64,000 nucleotides of DNA from Solobacterium sp. (GTDB lineage Bacteria; Bacillota_I; Bacilli_A; Erysipelotrichales; Erysipelotrichaceae). The DNA lies in contig JAFWEW010000031.1 in NCBI GenBank assembly GCA_017512725.1, positions 1-64,000 on the forward strand, given 5' to 3'. Both the position numbers and the translations under genes were made by a program. The notes under the pieces are model-generated. The model had not been told where the DNA came from, did no database searches, and was given only the letters and a program-made list of their open reading frames with translations. This document shows positions 16,327 through 25,736 of this stretch, piece by piece. The stretch's first letter is position 1, and each line of letters starts with the position of its first letter.

Positions 16327-16619
16327 ACAAATTTCGACTGATTTAATAACCTCGGAGAGGTTACGAGATTCAACAGGGCCGGCATCCAGCAATGCCGTAC
16401 ATACGTGGCCATGCTTCATCCCAGGCTGGAGCGCTGAGTATTCGTATTTATGCGCATCGAAATCTGTACCGCGTACCGGAAATACGCAATACCAGTATAC
16501 TGCTATTTTACGGAGAGTACAGACCTTTTCGGAAAAAACACCGGAAGTTGCCGATTACTTTATACTGAATGCAGAGAACCAGCGAGGGAATACGTCTGGT
16601 ACTGCGGAGTTCCTTTTTT

Positions 16620-18896
16620 ATGAATCAAAAACACGGTTACATGAAAAAACTGCTGCTTTGTGTGAGTCTTTTTCTGTCGTTTCTTACGGGATGCACACCG
16701 AAAACCAGTACCGGTACCTGTTATGCGGAAAAGATCCGCTTTGAAGAGATCCGTACCGGTGATCAGATCGTTATTACAGGCAATGACACGGAAACAGCAC
16801 TTTCAAAGTGGGAACGCTCCTATGGAATCGAACCGGCTGTAATACGCAAGGGAACCGAAGAGGGCAGAGAAGTACTGACCTATATCTCCGACAATACCGA
16901 AGTGTTCCATGCCGAAGTATCGGATAAAGGGGTCCTGTTACAGGGCGAAAAGGGGTATCTCGGCATTGCGGACAAAGACAAGGCGGTACAGTTCCGTACG
17001 GAAGAAAATGACGGCTGTTACTGGAACAGTAACGAAGAAGGAAAGATTCATGTGCGTTCTTCCTGGAGTGACGGAAACGATGTTGATATTTATCTCGGCT
17101 ATTACTATAAATACCGCGTCTATTACGGATTCTATACGAAACAGGACGGATCTGCCCCCGGGGTGGAAACATATTCTGTTTACCGTGTTACCGATGCCTG
17201 GAAGAAACGGAATACCTATGAACACGGGTATCGGTTAAAACTGTTTGAAACCTCGGATATTCACGGGGTGATCTCGTATGACGATGGGACCGACTGGCAG
17301 CTGCGCATGGCAAAGACTGCCTGGATCGTGAACCAGGAACGAAACAGAACCGGTGAAAAACGGAACGATACCGTACTGTTGCTGGATGGAGGCGATGTGT
17401 TCCAGGGGAGCCTGTTTTCCACACTGCTCGGCTGGGAACCGATGTCTGCGGTATTCGATACGATGGACTATGATGCCGTAGCAGTCGGCAACCATGAGTT
17501 TGACAAGGGCCTCGATTACGTTATGGACCCGGATGGCACCATGATGGACTATACCCGCAACGGTACCGACTACCGGAATGAAATACCGTATGTACTGTGC
17601 AATCTCTATCAGAACGGGAAGAAGGTAAAAGGACTGCGGGATTATGTGATCCTGGAAAAGACAGCGGTAAACGACAAAGGAAAGGAACTGCCGGTAAGAA
17701 TCGGAGTCATCGGCTTTGCGGAAGACTATTCCGGCAGTGTCAGCAAACAATACTTCACCGAGGCAGGCTTTGCGATCCGGGAAGATTATGACGATGCGAT
17801 GAACCTGGCAAAACAGCTGAAAGAAGAGGAAGGCTGCCAGGCAGTAATATTACTGGCACATGGCGACAGCGGGGGTATCGCAGAAAACCTGAAGGAAGGC
17901 TGTGCCATTGATCTTATACTTGGGGGCCATAAGCATATCCTCATAAACGGAGAAACCCCCTGGGGGCTGAAATACGCTTCTCCCGGAAACAAGGCAGACT
18001 CCATTCTGAATGCAGAGCTTGTCTTTGAACCGGAACAGGGAAAACCGGTACTGCGGGAAGTACAGAACGTACACCCGTACTACATCACGATGAATGCATC
18101 ACTTCTGTACGATACCGAAGAAAACCGGAAGACCATGGATAAAGAGGTCTATGTACTGGGGAATGACTACTGGCTGTTGCTGGCAAGTATGCTCAATATC
18201 AAAATCGGCTATATTACCACCTCCGCATTACGCTATGAATACCTTCCGGGCAGCCGCAAGAGTTCTTGCACAGCCGGCAACTGGATGGCTTCCATTATCC
18301 AGAGAGCCGGGAATGCGGACATCGGCTTTGTCAACAGCGGGGGCATCCGTCAGGATGTTGTAATCCCTGAGGGCAGTGATCACCGGGATATCAATGCCGG
18401 TGATATCTATACGATGTTTCCGTTTGGGGATCATATCGATGTATTTGAACTGACGTATGAGGAGTTGGTGAAGGGGTTTGAATATGCAATCTCAGACGGG
18501 GGCTGGGGCTTATTATCAAGAATGGTAGGGATTGACTGTATCTTTGATTCGATCAGTGAACCCAGAGTAATACTGAAGCTGGTTACGTATGATGGAGAAA
18601 CCATCTATGACAACGGGAACTGGAAGGAAGGCTGGAAAGACAAGAAGGTAACCGTTGCCATGCCGCAGTACAGTGCAGAAAGTGACCGGGAATCATCAAC
18701 CGGATTACACAACCCGTTTGTGGAATGGATCAATACCGACCGGTTAGTAAGAGATGATATTACCGATGTTGAGGCGGCAATCACAGTCCTGTCAGAAGAA
18801 GCAGAATTAAAGAACGGTCTGCTTGAGATCGATCCCAACCCGCATATGCTGGATGTAGGCGTAGAACCGGAAAAGCCCGCAGAACAGCCGGAATAA
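16620..18896 (+). CDS. Lipoprotein 5'-nucleotidase / 2',3'-cyclic phosphodiesterase family
   Basis: 758 residues from the ATG at 16620 (GGAG ten bases upstream; 16641 is an alternative). A lipobox, LFLSFLTGC, anchors it outside the cell. Residues about 30-190 are an unassigned N-terminal region. From about 210 the metallophosphoesterase signature runs in order: TSDIHG (Asp about 213), LLDGGDVFQGS, AVGNHEFDKG, ILLAHGD and ILGGHKH, giving all two-metal ligands. The 5'-nucleotidase C-terminal domain follows with GNWMASIIQ, GFVNSGGIRQDV and AGDIYTMFPFGDHI. Such enzymes strip phosphate from external nucleotides for salvage. It is monocistronic, between the IS605 element and a convergent serpin gene; about 260 bases after its stop hold no gene. 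Confidence 0.88.
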   Translation: MNQKHGYMKKLLLCVSLFLSFLTGCTPKTSTGTCYAEKIRFEEIRTGDQIVITGNDTETALSKWERSYGIEPAVIRKGTEEGREVLTYISDNTEVFHAEVSDKGVLLQGEKGYLGIADKDKAVQFRTEENDGCYWNSNEEGKIHVRSSWSDGNDVDIYLGYYYKYRVYYGFYTKQDGSAPGVETYSVYRVTDAWKKRNTYEHGYRLKLFETSDIHGVISYDDGTDWQLRMAKTAWIVNQERNRTGEKRNDTVLLLDGGDVFQGSLFSTLLGWEPMSAVFDTMDYDAVAVGNHEFDKGLDYVMDPDGTMMDYTRNGTDYRNEIPYVLCNLYQNGKKVKGLRDYVILEKTAVNDKGKELPVRIGVIGFAEDYSGSVSKQYFTEAGFAIREDYDDAMNLAKQLKEEEGCQAVILLAHGDSGGIAENLKEGCAIDLILGGHKHILINGETPWGLKYASPGNKADSILNAELVFEPEQGKPVLREVQNVHPYYITMNASLLYDTEENRKTMDKEVYVLGNDYWLLLASMLNIKIGYITTSALRYEYLPGSRKSSCTAGNWMASIIQRAGNADIGFVNSGGIRQDVVIPEGSDHRDINAGDIYTMFPFGDHIDVFELTYEELVKGFEYAISDGGWGLLSRMVGIDCIFDSISEPRVILKLVTYDGETIYDNGNWKEGWKDKKVTVAMPQYSAESDRESSTGLHNPFVEWINTDRLVRDDITDVEAAITVLSEEAELKNGLLEIDPNPHMLDVGVEPEKPAEQPE

Positions 18897-19127
18897 AACA
18901 GGGTCAGACAAAATTACCATGATATATCGCAGCTGAAAGAATTGCGGATTGCCGCAAACATTTCGTTTTGCGATTCAGGTATATGATTTTTTCTTTTCGC
19001 CTGACAAAGACATCCGCTGTGGTTTTTGTCCACTGAATTAAGAGCGAGTGTCTTCGAAGTGTACTTTACGCTCGATAAGAGAAGGCAGAATACAGCGTTC
19101 TGGTCAGTCCCAGTGGGACTGTTCTTT

Positions 19128-19142
19128 CAGGAAGTTAAGAAT
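19128..19142 (+). repeat. Copy of the dispersed CAGGAAGTTAAGAAT repeat
   Basis: CAGGAAGTTAAGAAT on the plus strand; a frame across it reads VGLFFQEVKNE. The same core appears inverted at 28000, 28829, 29678 and 41341. Here it lies in the intergenic stretch 18897-19163. Confidence 0.45.
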
Positions 19143-19163
19143 GAAAGCAATTTTGCATATGTG

Positions 19164-20462
19164 TTATTCCACTATTTGTCCACAGAAGAGGGGTTCTGGC
19201 GTTTCGCTGCCGGCGAAGAGAATGAACTTGAAGGGATGATCTGCGGTAAATACTTTGATTACAGGTTCTTCCTCAACAGGTGCGGCACCTTCAACCATCA
19301 TGATCACGGTTGCGGCCGCCGCTTCAATACCGCCTTCATCCGTTTTTATCTTTGCTTTCTGAATGATATCGGTAATATACAGTGCCATTTCTTCACTCAT
19401 GCCGGAGAAATCTGCATCGGGTGTAAATGCCCGTTCGGCACCGCGTGCTTTGCAGAAATTAATTAATTCATTTTCAGAAAGAGCAGATTCTGTTTCAAAC
19501 TTCGGAAGGGTAACATCAACGGTTTCAATACTTGCGGCACGAAGCTTCTCCAGAGCATTATCCTCATTTCCCAATACAAACACAGCATTTACGCCGCCCT
19601 GCATGGGAAGAGAGATCAGGGTTGTTTCATCATCTTCATAAAATGCGAATTCCCCTCTCAGGTGCATGAACTCCTTCTTTACTGTTCTTCCGTCATATGC
19701 AGTAAAGTCTCCTTCCGCGGTCAGATACTCATCGAATGCCTCTTTCCAGGCAGTGCGAAGATATACCGTATTTGCCAGAACCAGATCAGAACTGGAAAGA
19801 TCGTTGCTGATCTTTGGAATAAGTCCATTGGTACTCTCATTGATCCATCCATTAACCGCATCCGTAATCTTTTCTGCTGAGACATTCTCTGCCATAGCAT
19901 TGTAGTGTTCTTTCACATATGCCTTATATGTATCCGAGAGTTCACCGGAGGACTTTGTATTTCGCCAGACCGAGTTTTCAAGGCTGAACGCTCCATCCGG
20001 TGCCTTAACAGAGTCGCCAAAGTATTCCTTATTGTCTTCATATTCTTCAATCGCACCCTGCAGCCACTTATTAAAGTTGTCTTCCGAGGCAATAACGGAG
20101 GAATACCATTGATTCAGTTCCTCCATATCCGCAAATCCCATTGCGGAAAGAAGTTCAGCCTTTGTTTCGGTATCCGCACCTGCAGCCGCAAGCGCAAGAG
20201 CAGCCCGGAAAGATGTTGGAGAAATGATGTAATTCTGATTCTCATAACCGCTGGCTTCAATAAAACGTACAAGAGAAGAATAATAGTCATCCGTTACATC
20301 CACATCCGGAATAACAGCAGCAGGGTCTTCCGTTTCTTTTTCAGCAGATTGCTCTGCTGTCGGATTGGTTTCCTGTGATATCGGACGGGCAGTGCCGCAT
20401 CCGCTCAGTAATGCGGCAAATAAAGACAATAACGTTACGGAAGAAAACAGTTTTTTTCTCAT
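19164..20462 (-). CDS. Secreted lipoprotein serpin (serine protease inhibitor)
   Basis: 432 residues from the ATG at 20462, which has AAAGGAGAT five bases upstream; the open frame extends to 20597 without that. A signal peptide ends in LFAALLSGC, a lipobox, followed by a Glu/Thr-rich linker. The serpin core follows with NYIISPTSFRAALALAAAGA, LVLANTVYLRTAWKEAFDE, FMHLRGEFAFYEDDET and the closing HPFKFILF. The reactive loop hinge is DEGGIEAAAATV; counting from the family pattern puts the scissile bond near Gly-Ala in VEGAAPVEE. P14 is Ile where Thr/Ser is common, so inhibitory speed is uncertain. Serpins trap serine or cysteine proteases; in gut bacteria they may protect against host proteases. 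Confidence 0.9.
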   Translation of the reverse strand: MRKKLFSSVTLLSLFAALLSGCGTARPISQETNPTAEQSAEKETEDPAAVIPDVDVTDDYYSSLVRFIEASGYENQNYIISPTSFRAALALAAAGADTETKAELLSAMGFADMEELNQWYSSVIASEDNFNKWLQGAIEEYEDNKEYFGDSVKAPDGAFSLENSVWRNTKSSGELSDTYKAYVKEHYNAMAENVSAEKITDAVNGWINESTNGLIPKISNDLSSSDLVLANTVYLRTAWKEAFDEYLTAEGDFTAYDGRTVKKEFMHLRGEFAFYEDDETTLISLPMQGGVNAVFVLGNEDNALEKLRAASIETVDVTLPKFETESALSENELINFCKARGAERAFTPDADFSGMSEEMALYITDIIQKAKIKTDEGGIEAAAATVIMMVEGAAPVEEEPVIKVFTADHPFKFILFAGSETPEPLFCGQIVE

Positions 20463-20600
20463 AATGATCTCCTTTAAGCGTAAATTGCTCCAGCAGCCGG
20501 TTCCTCTCAATAACCAGAAAAGAACTGCCGGAAACAAGCAAACCAGCAGAACGGCTTTAAGCGAAGAAGCCGGAATTACCGGAACACTTCGCAGCAAATG

Positions 20601-20618
20601 CCGCCTTTGTAAAGGCGG
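20601..20618. terminator. Small GC-rich hairpin between serpin and unknown gene
   Basis: CCGCCTT-TGTA-AAGGCGG is a perfect 7-base stem. It follows the stop of the 20656 minus-strand gene but has only ATTT after it on that strand, so terminator function is weak. Confidence 0.35.
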
Positions 20619-20655
20619 GAATTGTTATCGATGCTTAACGATAGCTCTTTTCCTG

Positions 20656-20871
20656 TTATTCTTCCCGATTTGACCGAACCAGTTCGGCATGGCGGACCGC
20701 CTTATCCCAGGCTGCTTTAATCTGTTCATCGCTGAGTCCGGCATCGATCATCTGGTTAATTGCGGCGCGGGACTGAAACGCTTCACGCAGCGCTTCGGTT
20801 ACGGAAACACCTGCGTACTGATGCAGCATCCTGCTTGTTTCAAGTGCTTTGGAAAATGTAATTCGTTTCAT
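20656..20871 (-). CDS. Small soluble helical protein, unknown
   Basis: 71 residues from the ATG at 20871. The sequence (MKRITFSKALETSRMLHQYA, SVTEALREAFQSRAAIN, GLSDEQIKAAWDKAVRHAEL) is rich in helices, with no cysteine, signal or membrane segment. I do not recognise the family; the repeating AxxM/L pattern may indicate a small helical bundle. Ribosome site AGAAGA is moderate. It is followed in the same direction by the serpin gene some 190 bases on. Confidence 0.55.
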   Translation of the reverse strand: MKRITFSKALETSRMLHQYAGVSVTEALREAFQSRAAINQMIDAGLSDEQIKAAWDKAVRHAELVRSNREE

Positions 20872-21024
20872 GATTCGTCTTCTTTCTGTTGTTGTAGTGA
20901 AAACAAAATTATCCATTACTCTGCATATTTCCTGCAGAATCTGCGGATAGGAATCTGAATCTATTTTACTCCCTGGCTCATGATCCCGAGCATAAAAGCG
21001 ATTGTCGAAGCAAAAAGAACAGCC

Positions 21025-21252
21025 TTAATGGATATCGGAAGAAGTATCATACAGGCTTCCGGCATGTTTACCATTAACACTGCAGGTTTCAGACCAGGTA
21101 ATTATATGATTCTGTTCATTAACGGCTGCAGCAGGTACTCCGTGCAGGAAGCAGATAATAATCTGTTCAAGCCGGGCCTGGCTCCATTCCCGATCGAAAC
21201 GAGAAAGGGCAAGACACAGTACGGTAATACCTGTGTATTCTTCCCACTTATG
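21025..21252 (-). other. Open in-frame extension beyond the TAG stop of the 21253-22431 gene
   Basis: After the amber stop at 21253-21255 the same frame stays open for 75 codons (starting HKWEEYTGITVLCLALSRFD, then REWSQARLEQIIICFLHG) to a TAA at 21025. It has no start of its own. It may be the true C-terminal end of the upstream protein lost to a nonsense mutation, a readthrough product, or chance. The opposite strand also has an open frame here, which lowers confidence. Confidence 0.3.
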
Positions 21253-22431
21253 CTAATCCATCTCCCCCGAATGACTGATTTCGGATGCGCCGGCTTCCAG
21301 TAAATCGTTTTCCAGGTCTTTCTGAATAGACATCATAAAGCCTTCATCAAATGGCTCCGAACCCAGTCCAAGATCTTCGGGATAAATGGTATATCGGGTT
21401 CCATACAGACAGAATGATGTGTTCACCAGTTTTGCAGGCCATCCAGGCTTTTTGTCCCACTCGGCTTTGGCATCCCTGTATTTCTCTTTCCAGTCTTCCA
21501 GAAGCATGTGAACCGTAATATCACTGATGATTTCCATTGCAGTTCCGTAATCGATTGGTTTAAGTTCATCCATAATGGAAGTATTTCCGATTCCGTATGG
21601 AGATCCTTCAGGTTCGGAGGGATCATATCCCATGATTGCGTCACTGATCCGATTCTTAGTATCGAAAACCCATTCCCGTTTCACAAAATCATAGATCCAA
21701 TAATGTAATCCACTGCCCTTGGCAAGAACGCCTCTGTCATGATCCTCATAGTAGTTCAGCCTGTTAAACTCCATATGTTTTTCTTTTGTTTCCTTCTTTT
21801 CTTTACAGAACCACCAGCCACCGCCATATTCATATCCGTACTGATCCATAAAGGGTATCAGTTTAACGTCCGGATCACTGCTGACAGATGCTTCATCATA
21901 CAGGCCGGCATCTTTCGCCTGCTGTGTCACCATTTTTTCAAAGCGTTTTCTCAATGCGTACCATGACTGTTCTCTGGCATAGGCGCTTTTCCACTCATCA
22001 CTGTATTCTTCATAGTCATAGACTTCATCTTCCGCAATCGGCCATTGATTATGTGCTTCAACAAACGCATCAACAAGTTCTTTTGTTTCAAGATTCTGTT
22101 TTGAAATTGCCCAGTATTCTTTCAGTTTTTCGTCTTTGACATTTCCTCCGTTTTCCTGGAATGCAAAGATTTCATAAAACTCTTCGGGTGTCAGAATCAC
22201 ATCGTTTGATGCGGCAGCTGCAGATACGGTTGCATTACCAAGTCTTCCGATTGTTTTCTCATCCAGATGAACGGTAACTGGAAACGGTGAATTCAGAATA
22301 TCCTCTTCTGTAAATCCATTACTTACACGAAATCCGATTGCCTTAAGAAATTTCATCAATTCCATTCGTTCTTCCTTTGAAGCATTAACATAGTGCTGGT
22401 TCCGGTTTAGTTCACTGTAGTCATTTCTCAT
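21253..22431 (-). CDS. Hypothetical soluble protein, 392 aa
   Basis: The ATG at 22431 is preceded by GAAAGGAAGG at usable spacing. The protein is acidic and aromatic-rich (YDYEEYSDEWKSAYAREQSW, FMDQYGYEYGGGWWFCKEK) with no signal peptide or membrane segment. A short Ala-rich helix (NATVSAAAASNDVIL) is near residue 70. I do not recognise a family. Aromatic density suggests a carbohydrate- or protein-binding globular protein, but this is only composition. The frame stays open past the stop (see 21025-21252). Confidence 0.6.
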   Translation of the reverse strand: MRNDYSELNRNQHYVNASKEERMELMKFLKAIGFRVSNGFTEEDILNSPFPVTVHLDEKTIGRLGNATVSAAAASNDVILTPEEFYEIFAFQENGGNVKDEKLKEYWAISKQNLETKELVDAFVEAHNQWPIAEDEVYDYEEYSDEWKSAYAREQSWYALRKRFEKMVTQQAKDAGLYDEASVSSDPDVKLIPFMDQYGYEYGGGWWFCKEKKETKEKHMEFNRLNYYEDHDRGVLAKGSGLHYWIYDFVKREWVFDTKNRISDAIMGYDPSEPEGSPYGIGNTSIMDELKPIDYGTAMEIISDITVHMLLEDWKEKYRDAKAEWDKKPGWPAKLVNTSFCLYGTRYTIYPEDLGLGSEPFDEGFMMSIQKDLENDLLEAGASEISHSGEMD

Positions 22432-22643
22432 CTGTACGTTCCTTCCTTTCTTTGTTGCATCTTTACAATAGAATCGTGATAGTGCAAAAAAAATGCCTAG
22501 GTAGTTTGAGGGGGTTCACTTGGCATCCAGGAAAATACTGGCACTTTTTTTGCCATTTCCAGATTTTATGATTCCTGTAAAGAAAGATATTGAAACGGAT
22601 CGATACCTGAACGAACGTTTCAGTATATTTGAGGAATCGGTCG

Positions 22644-22832
22644 ATGAGATTATTCAATAACAGGAAAGAAACCAAAATAGAGCTTCCGGAAGGGAGTAAA
22701 TGCTGCAGATGCGGGAAGAAGATAAAGGGATCAGAGTTTGCGTATATTGATGGAAAGATATACTGCGTGAACTGTTATCAGGCAAAAAGGGATTGGGAAT
22801 TTCTGGAGTTTCATGCACTTATTGATGATTGA
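22644..22832 (+). CDS. Small LIM-like zinc-binding protein
   Basis: 62 residues from the ATG at 22644 (GAGG nine bases upstream; the frame opens earlier at 22629). It has CCRCGKKIKGSEFAYIDGKI followed by YCVNC, a CxxC...CxxC treble-clef/LIM-type zinc knuckle found in small bacterial proteins. No other domain. It stands alone at the left border of the low-GC lipoprotein island; the 280 bases after it carry no supported gene. Zinc binding is likely; the biological role is unknown. Confidence 0.65.
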   Translation: MRLFNNRKETKIELPEGSKCCRCGKKIKGSEFAYIDGKIYCVNCYQAKRDWEFLEFHALIDD

Positions 22833-23115
22833 TGTGATCGGAAATGAATTGTGTGCCAGATCATCCACTCGGGATAACTTCATTGTTATTGTTAGGTATA
22901 GGTATTTCTCTATGTTTGGTCGACCAATGCGAGGATCTATTATGGAAAAAATGTTGTTATTCGAATCATAGGTGTCGAAGTCGTAGTATCCTTCTCCAGC
23001 GATGATAATGAATTAGAAGAGAACAGATATTAAATGACTTAAAACATTCTAAAGAAAATACACACACCAAGCTTTGAGCTAAGCAAATAAAGAATGCTAT
23101 CTGGAGGAAAATAGA

Positions 23116-24177
23116 ATGAAAAAGATTATTTCAATTATTTGTGCGACGTTTTATATGCTTACGTTATTAGGCTGTTCTGGATCAGCAAATGGAGGAACAG
23201 CTTCTTCGGACAATGGATCCAGTGATCCTTCCGAAGAGTCAAGTGAAACTGTCAGTTCAGAGGGAAGTGAACAAAGTCTGATTAATATTACCGGAATCTA
23301 TTATGGAGAGATTACCGGAGATTATTGGAAATCTTTCTGGAGTTCAACAGAAGGATTGTCGGACTGCATAGTCACTTTTGAATTAACAAATGATGATACT
23401 AATCGAACAATGCCTGATGCAAGCGACTATTCATATTGTGATAGCGTTATGCTTACTGTTGGTCCAAATTCGTATAAATCAGTTAAAGCTGCATTTTATA
23501 GCAACTCGTTAGACAGATACTCTACGATGTCTCAGGTTTTGGGATATGGAAATGTTCTGGGCGGTGCTGACACAATTAAAATGTTTGCTTCCTTTTATGT
23601 GAATCCTAATGATCTGGCTAAAGACAATACTGTCGAATTTGATTTAGATGGAATTAAAGCGACAGCTGATACTTCTATTGCAAAGCCGATTTCACATGCT
23701 ATTGAGTGCCTTGGTGATGAAAACAGTGAAGAAAGAGTAGCGGCTGATTTGCTTGGCAGATGTGATACTGCATTTGTGAATTTTGCTGCATTGATCAAGA
23801 AGGATAAGATTACGGTACGCGTAAATCCTGGGCCTGAGTTCAGTCTTATGAAGGATTGTATGAAGAATTGCTGGAGTGCAGAGATCGGTGCTTCTCTGGA
23901 CTCAGATGCAGAATATGGCGGAGATATGGATTTAAGATACGAAAAGCACTTCTTCTCAGCAGATCTTAAAGGTTTCGATTTGGATTTGGTAAAAGAAATG
24001 TATCCAGAAATTGCAGAAAACATCGATGGTGCGATTGCTGCAACCAACGAGGGTGCTGATGCCTGTGTAAATCCGTCAACTACAACAAATCAGTTCCAGG
24101 CAATTGCTGATAGGTTTACTGATAATTACGTTGCGATCATCAATTATTTCTCTATTGATGTGATTGATTTTGATTGA
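23116..24177 (+). CDS. Lipoprotein of unknown function (paralogue A)
   Basis: 353 residues. TCTGGAGG precedes the ATG, and the N-terminus has a lipobox, MLTLLGCSG, then a Ser-rich linker. The mature part has two regions: residues 55-170 (INITGIYYGEITGDYWKS, YSTMSQVLGYGNVLGGADT, SFYVNPNDL) shared with the next gene, and a C-terminal 170-residue region found only here (RCDTAFVNFAALIKKDKI, WSAEIGASLDSDAEYGGD). I do not recognise either. Codon use is AT-richer than in genes outside 22.8-26.9 kb. Probably attached to the outer face of the membrane. Confidence 0.7.
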   Translation: MKKIISIICATFYMLTLLGCSGSANGGTASSDNGSSDPSEESSETVSSEGSEQSLINITGIYYGEITGDYWKSFWSSTEGLSDCIVTFELTNDDTNRTMPDASDYSYCDSVMLTVGPNSYKSVKAAFYSNSLDRYSTMSQVLGYGNVLGGADTIKMFASFYVNPNDLAKDNTVEFDLDGIKATADTSIAKPISHAIECLGDENSEERVAADLLGRCDTAFVNFAALIKKDKITVRVNPGPEFSLMKDCMKNCWSAEIGASLDSDAEYGGDMDLRYEKHFFSADLKGFDLDLVKEMYPEIAENIDGAIAATNEGADACVNPSTTTNQFQAIADRFTDNYVAIINYFSIDVIDFD

Positions 24178-24223
24178 GCATATGAGTTTACCAAATAATC
24201 TAAGGAGGTTAACTATAGGTTTT

Positions 24224-24763
24224 ATGCTGAAAAATAAGATAATTCATGTATTGGCATTTGTTTTGCTAAGTTCACATTTGATTGCATGTAACGGTACCGT
24301 ATCTTCTGGTTCTGCTGAAGGTACACAATCCGATCAGGCTAATGATAATTCGAATGCTGAGATTGTAACTGAGGAGACTGCACTAGATTTAATAGATATC
24401 ACCGGAGTTTATTATGGTGATATAACAAGCGAATATAATAAAGATTACTATCCATCTATTCAAGGCTTGACAGATTGTATCGTCACGTTCGACTTCAAAA
24501 ACGACGATTTGAATAGAACAATGCCGGATACCGAGTATGCGAATACTTCTGCCATAAAACTGATAGTCGGTCCGAATGAATATAAAGCATTTAAAGATGT
24601 TGAGTATATTGAGGTACTTGATCGATACTCCACAATGTCTCACGCGATTGGTTACGGGAATATTCTGGGTGGATCAGATCCAATCAAGATGTTTGCTGTT
24701 TTCTTTGTGAATCCAAATGATCTTACAACTGATTGTATTGTTTTCATGCGTAACAGTAATTAA
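24224..24763 (+). CDS. Lipoprotein, shortened tandem paralogue B
   Basis: 179 residues from ATG 24224. The lipobox is LLSSHLIACNG. The body DITGVYYGDITSEYNKDYYP, IQGLTDCIVTFDFKNDDLNR and YSTMSHAIGYGNILGGSD aligns along its length with the first half of the preceding gene, then ends with DLTTDCIVFMRNSN where paralogue A continues for 170 residues, so it is C-terminally truncated. An AAGGAGG lies 15 bases upstream of the ATG, too far, so the true start is unsure; no other Met fits. Tandem duplication followed by decay, or a naturally short version, are both possible. Confidence 0.6.
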   Translation: MLKNKIIHVLAFVLLSSHLIACNGTVSSGSAEGTQSDQANDNSNAEIVTEETALDLIDITGVYYGDITSEYNKDYYPSIQGLTDCIVTFDFKNDDLNRTMPDTEYANTSAIKLIVGPNEYKAFKDVEYIEVLDRYSTMSHAIGYGNILGGSDPIKMFAVFFVNPNDLTTDCIVFMRNSN

Positions 24764-24837
24764 ATAAATTCGATATCTCTGAAGGAAGAATAAGTGACTA
24801 TCCTGATTAGCAACAGTAAGAATTGGAGAGTGATACT

Positions 24838-25734
24838 ATCAAAAAAGTATGTGTGATAATTAGTGCTTTAGCACTTTTGACAGCATGTTCAGGTTCGAGC
24901 AATTCACATGAGCACGTTTATAACGATCCGGATTGTGAAAATGCTGCTGTATGTACTATATGTGGAGAAGAAATAGAACCTGCTCTTGGGCACACTACTG
25001 AAATAGGTGCGTGTGCCCGATGTGGAAAAGTACAAAATGAGAAACTGCTTGAGACACTGAATGAGGGCTTTGCAGTCATCATGGATGCTGGAAATAAGAT
25101 GATGGGTTTTGTAACAAACGTTTCTACCCAAAACATTGAGGACCAGTACACAAGTTTTCTTGATGCAGATGTTTATGCTTCAGAAATGAAAGCTAAATAT
25201 AATGAGTTGATTGATGCTTGTGGAAATTATGAAGAACTGGCTTTCATGAAGTATCAGCTACAGGTTCTTAATGATGCAAATCCGGCTCCAATTACCGGGA
25301 ATGATGAGGCATCGATTGCGAATCAGACGGTGCAATACCAGCTATATCTAAATCAGATTTCCAGTTCCTTTAACTATCTTTCAAACGAAATGGATTATCT
25401 TGCAGGAAATGGCGGAGAGCCAGGTAAGGTTTTATATTTTGATGAAGTTGAAGAGATGCCTACCCCTGATTCTGTGATTTATGGAATTTCTTTTGATAAT
25501 AAATCTGAGCAGCCTGGAAATATCCAGTATCTGTATTTGATTGGACCTGATGAGAATACTGCAATTATGAACTATAACAATTACTTGAATATTTTAAGGA
25601 ACACGGACGGATTAGACGTGGTTCTGCAGGATAATTATTCAATTGTTAACAGAAACGGTACTATGGTTTCGGCAATGATGGCAGGTACTGATCCTAAAAA
25701 AGGTTATTTCCTAATGGTGACATTTCAAGGATGA
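24838..25734 (+). CDS. Lipoprotein with zinc-ribbon-like segment, apparent ATC start
   Basis: About 298 residues. The expected start, judged by GGAGAG seven bases upstream and by the shape xKKVCVIISALALLTAC (lipobox), is ATC at 24838. The only ordinary start in frame is TTG at 24823, which overlaps the ribosome site. After the signal comes CENAAVCTICGEEIEPALGH and CARCGK, a treble-clef-like metal site, then a helical region and an alpha/beta C-terminus (YLIGPDENTAIMNYNNYLN). Family unknown. The ATG-to-ATC change may have silenced the gene or reduced its expression. Confidence 0.55.
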   Translation: MKKVCVIISALALLTACSGSSNSHEHVYNDPDCENAAVCTICGEEIEPALGHTTEIGACARCGKVQNEKLLETLNEGFAVIMDAGNKMMGFVTNVSTQNIEDQYTSFLDADVYASEMKAKYNELIDACGNYEELAFMKYQLQVLNDANPAPITGNDEASIANQTVQYQLYLNQISSSFNYLSNEMDYLAGNGGEPGKVLYFDEVEEMPTPDSVIYGISFDNKSEQPGNIQYLYLIGPDENTAIMNYNNYLNILRNTDGLDVVLQDNYSIVNRNGTMVSAMMAGTDPKKGYFLMVTFQG

Positions 25735-25736
25735 TT

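Noticed and set aside
19026-19466. Plus-strand ORF carrying VGLFFQEVKNE
   Set aside because: Its larger part is antisense to the serpin; only the repeat-derived segment is of interest.
20980-21303. Plus-strand 107-codon ORF
   Set aside because: No ribosome site, overlaps the end of a minus-strand gene, and composition is not convincing. The minus-strand extension is slightly more plausible.
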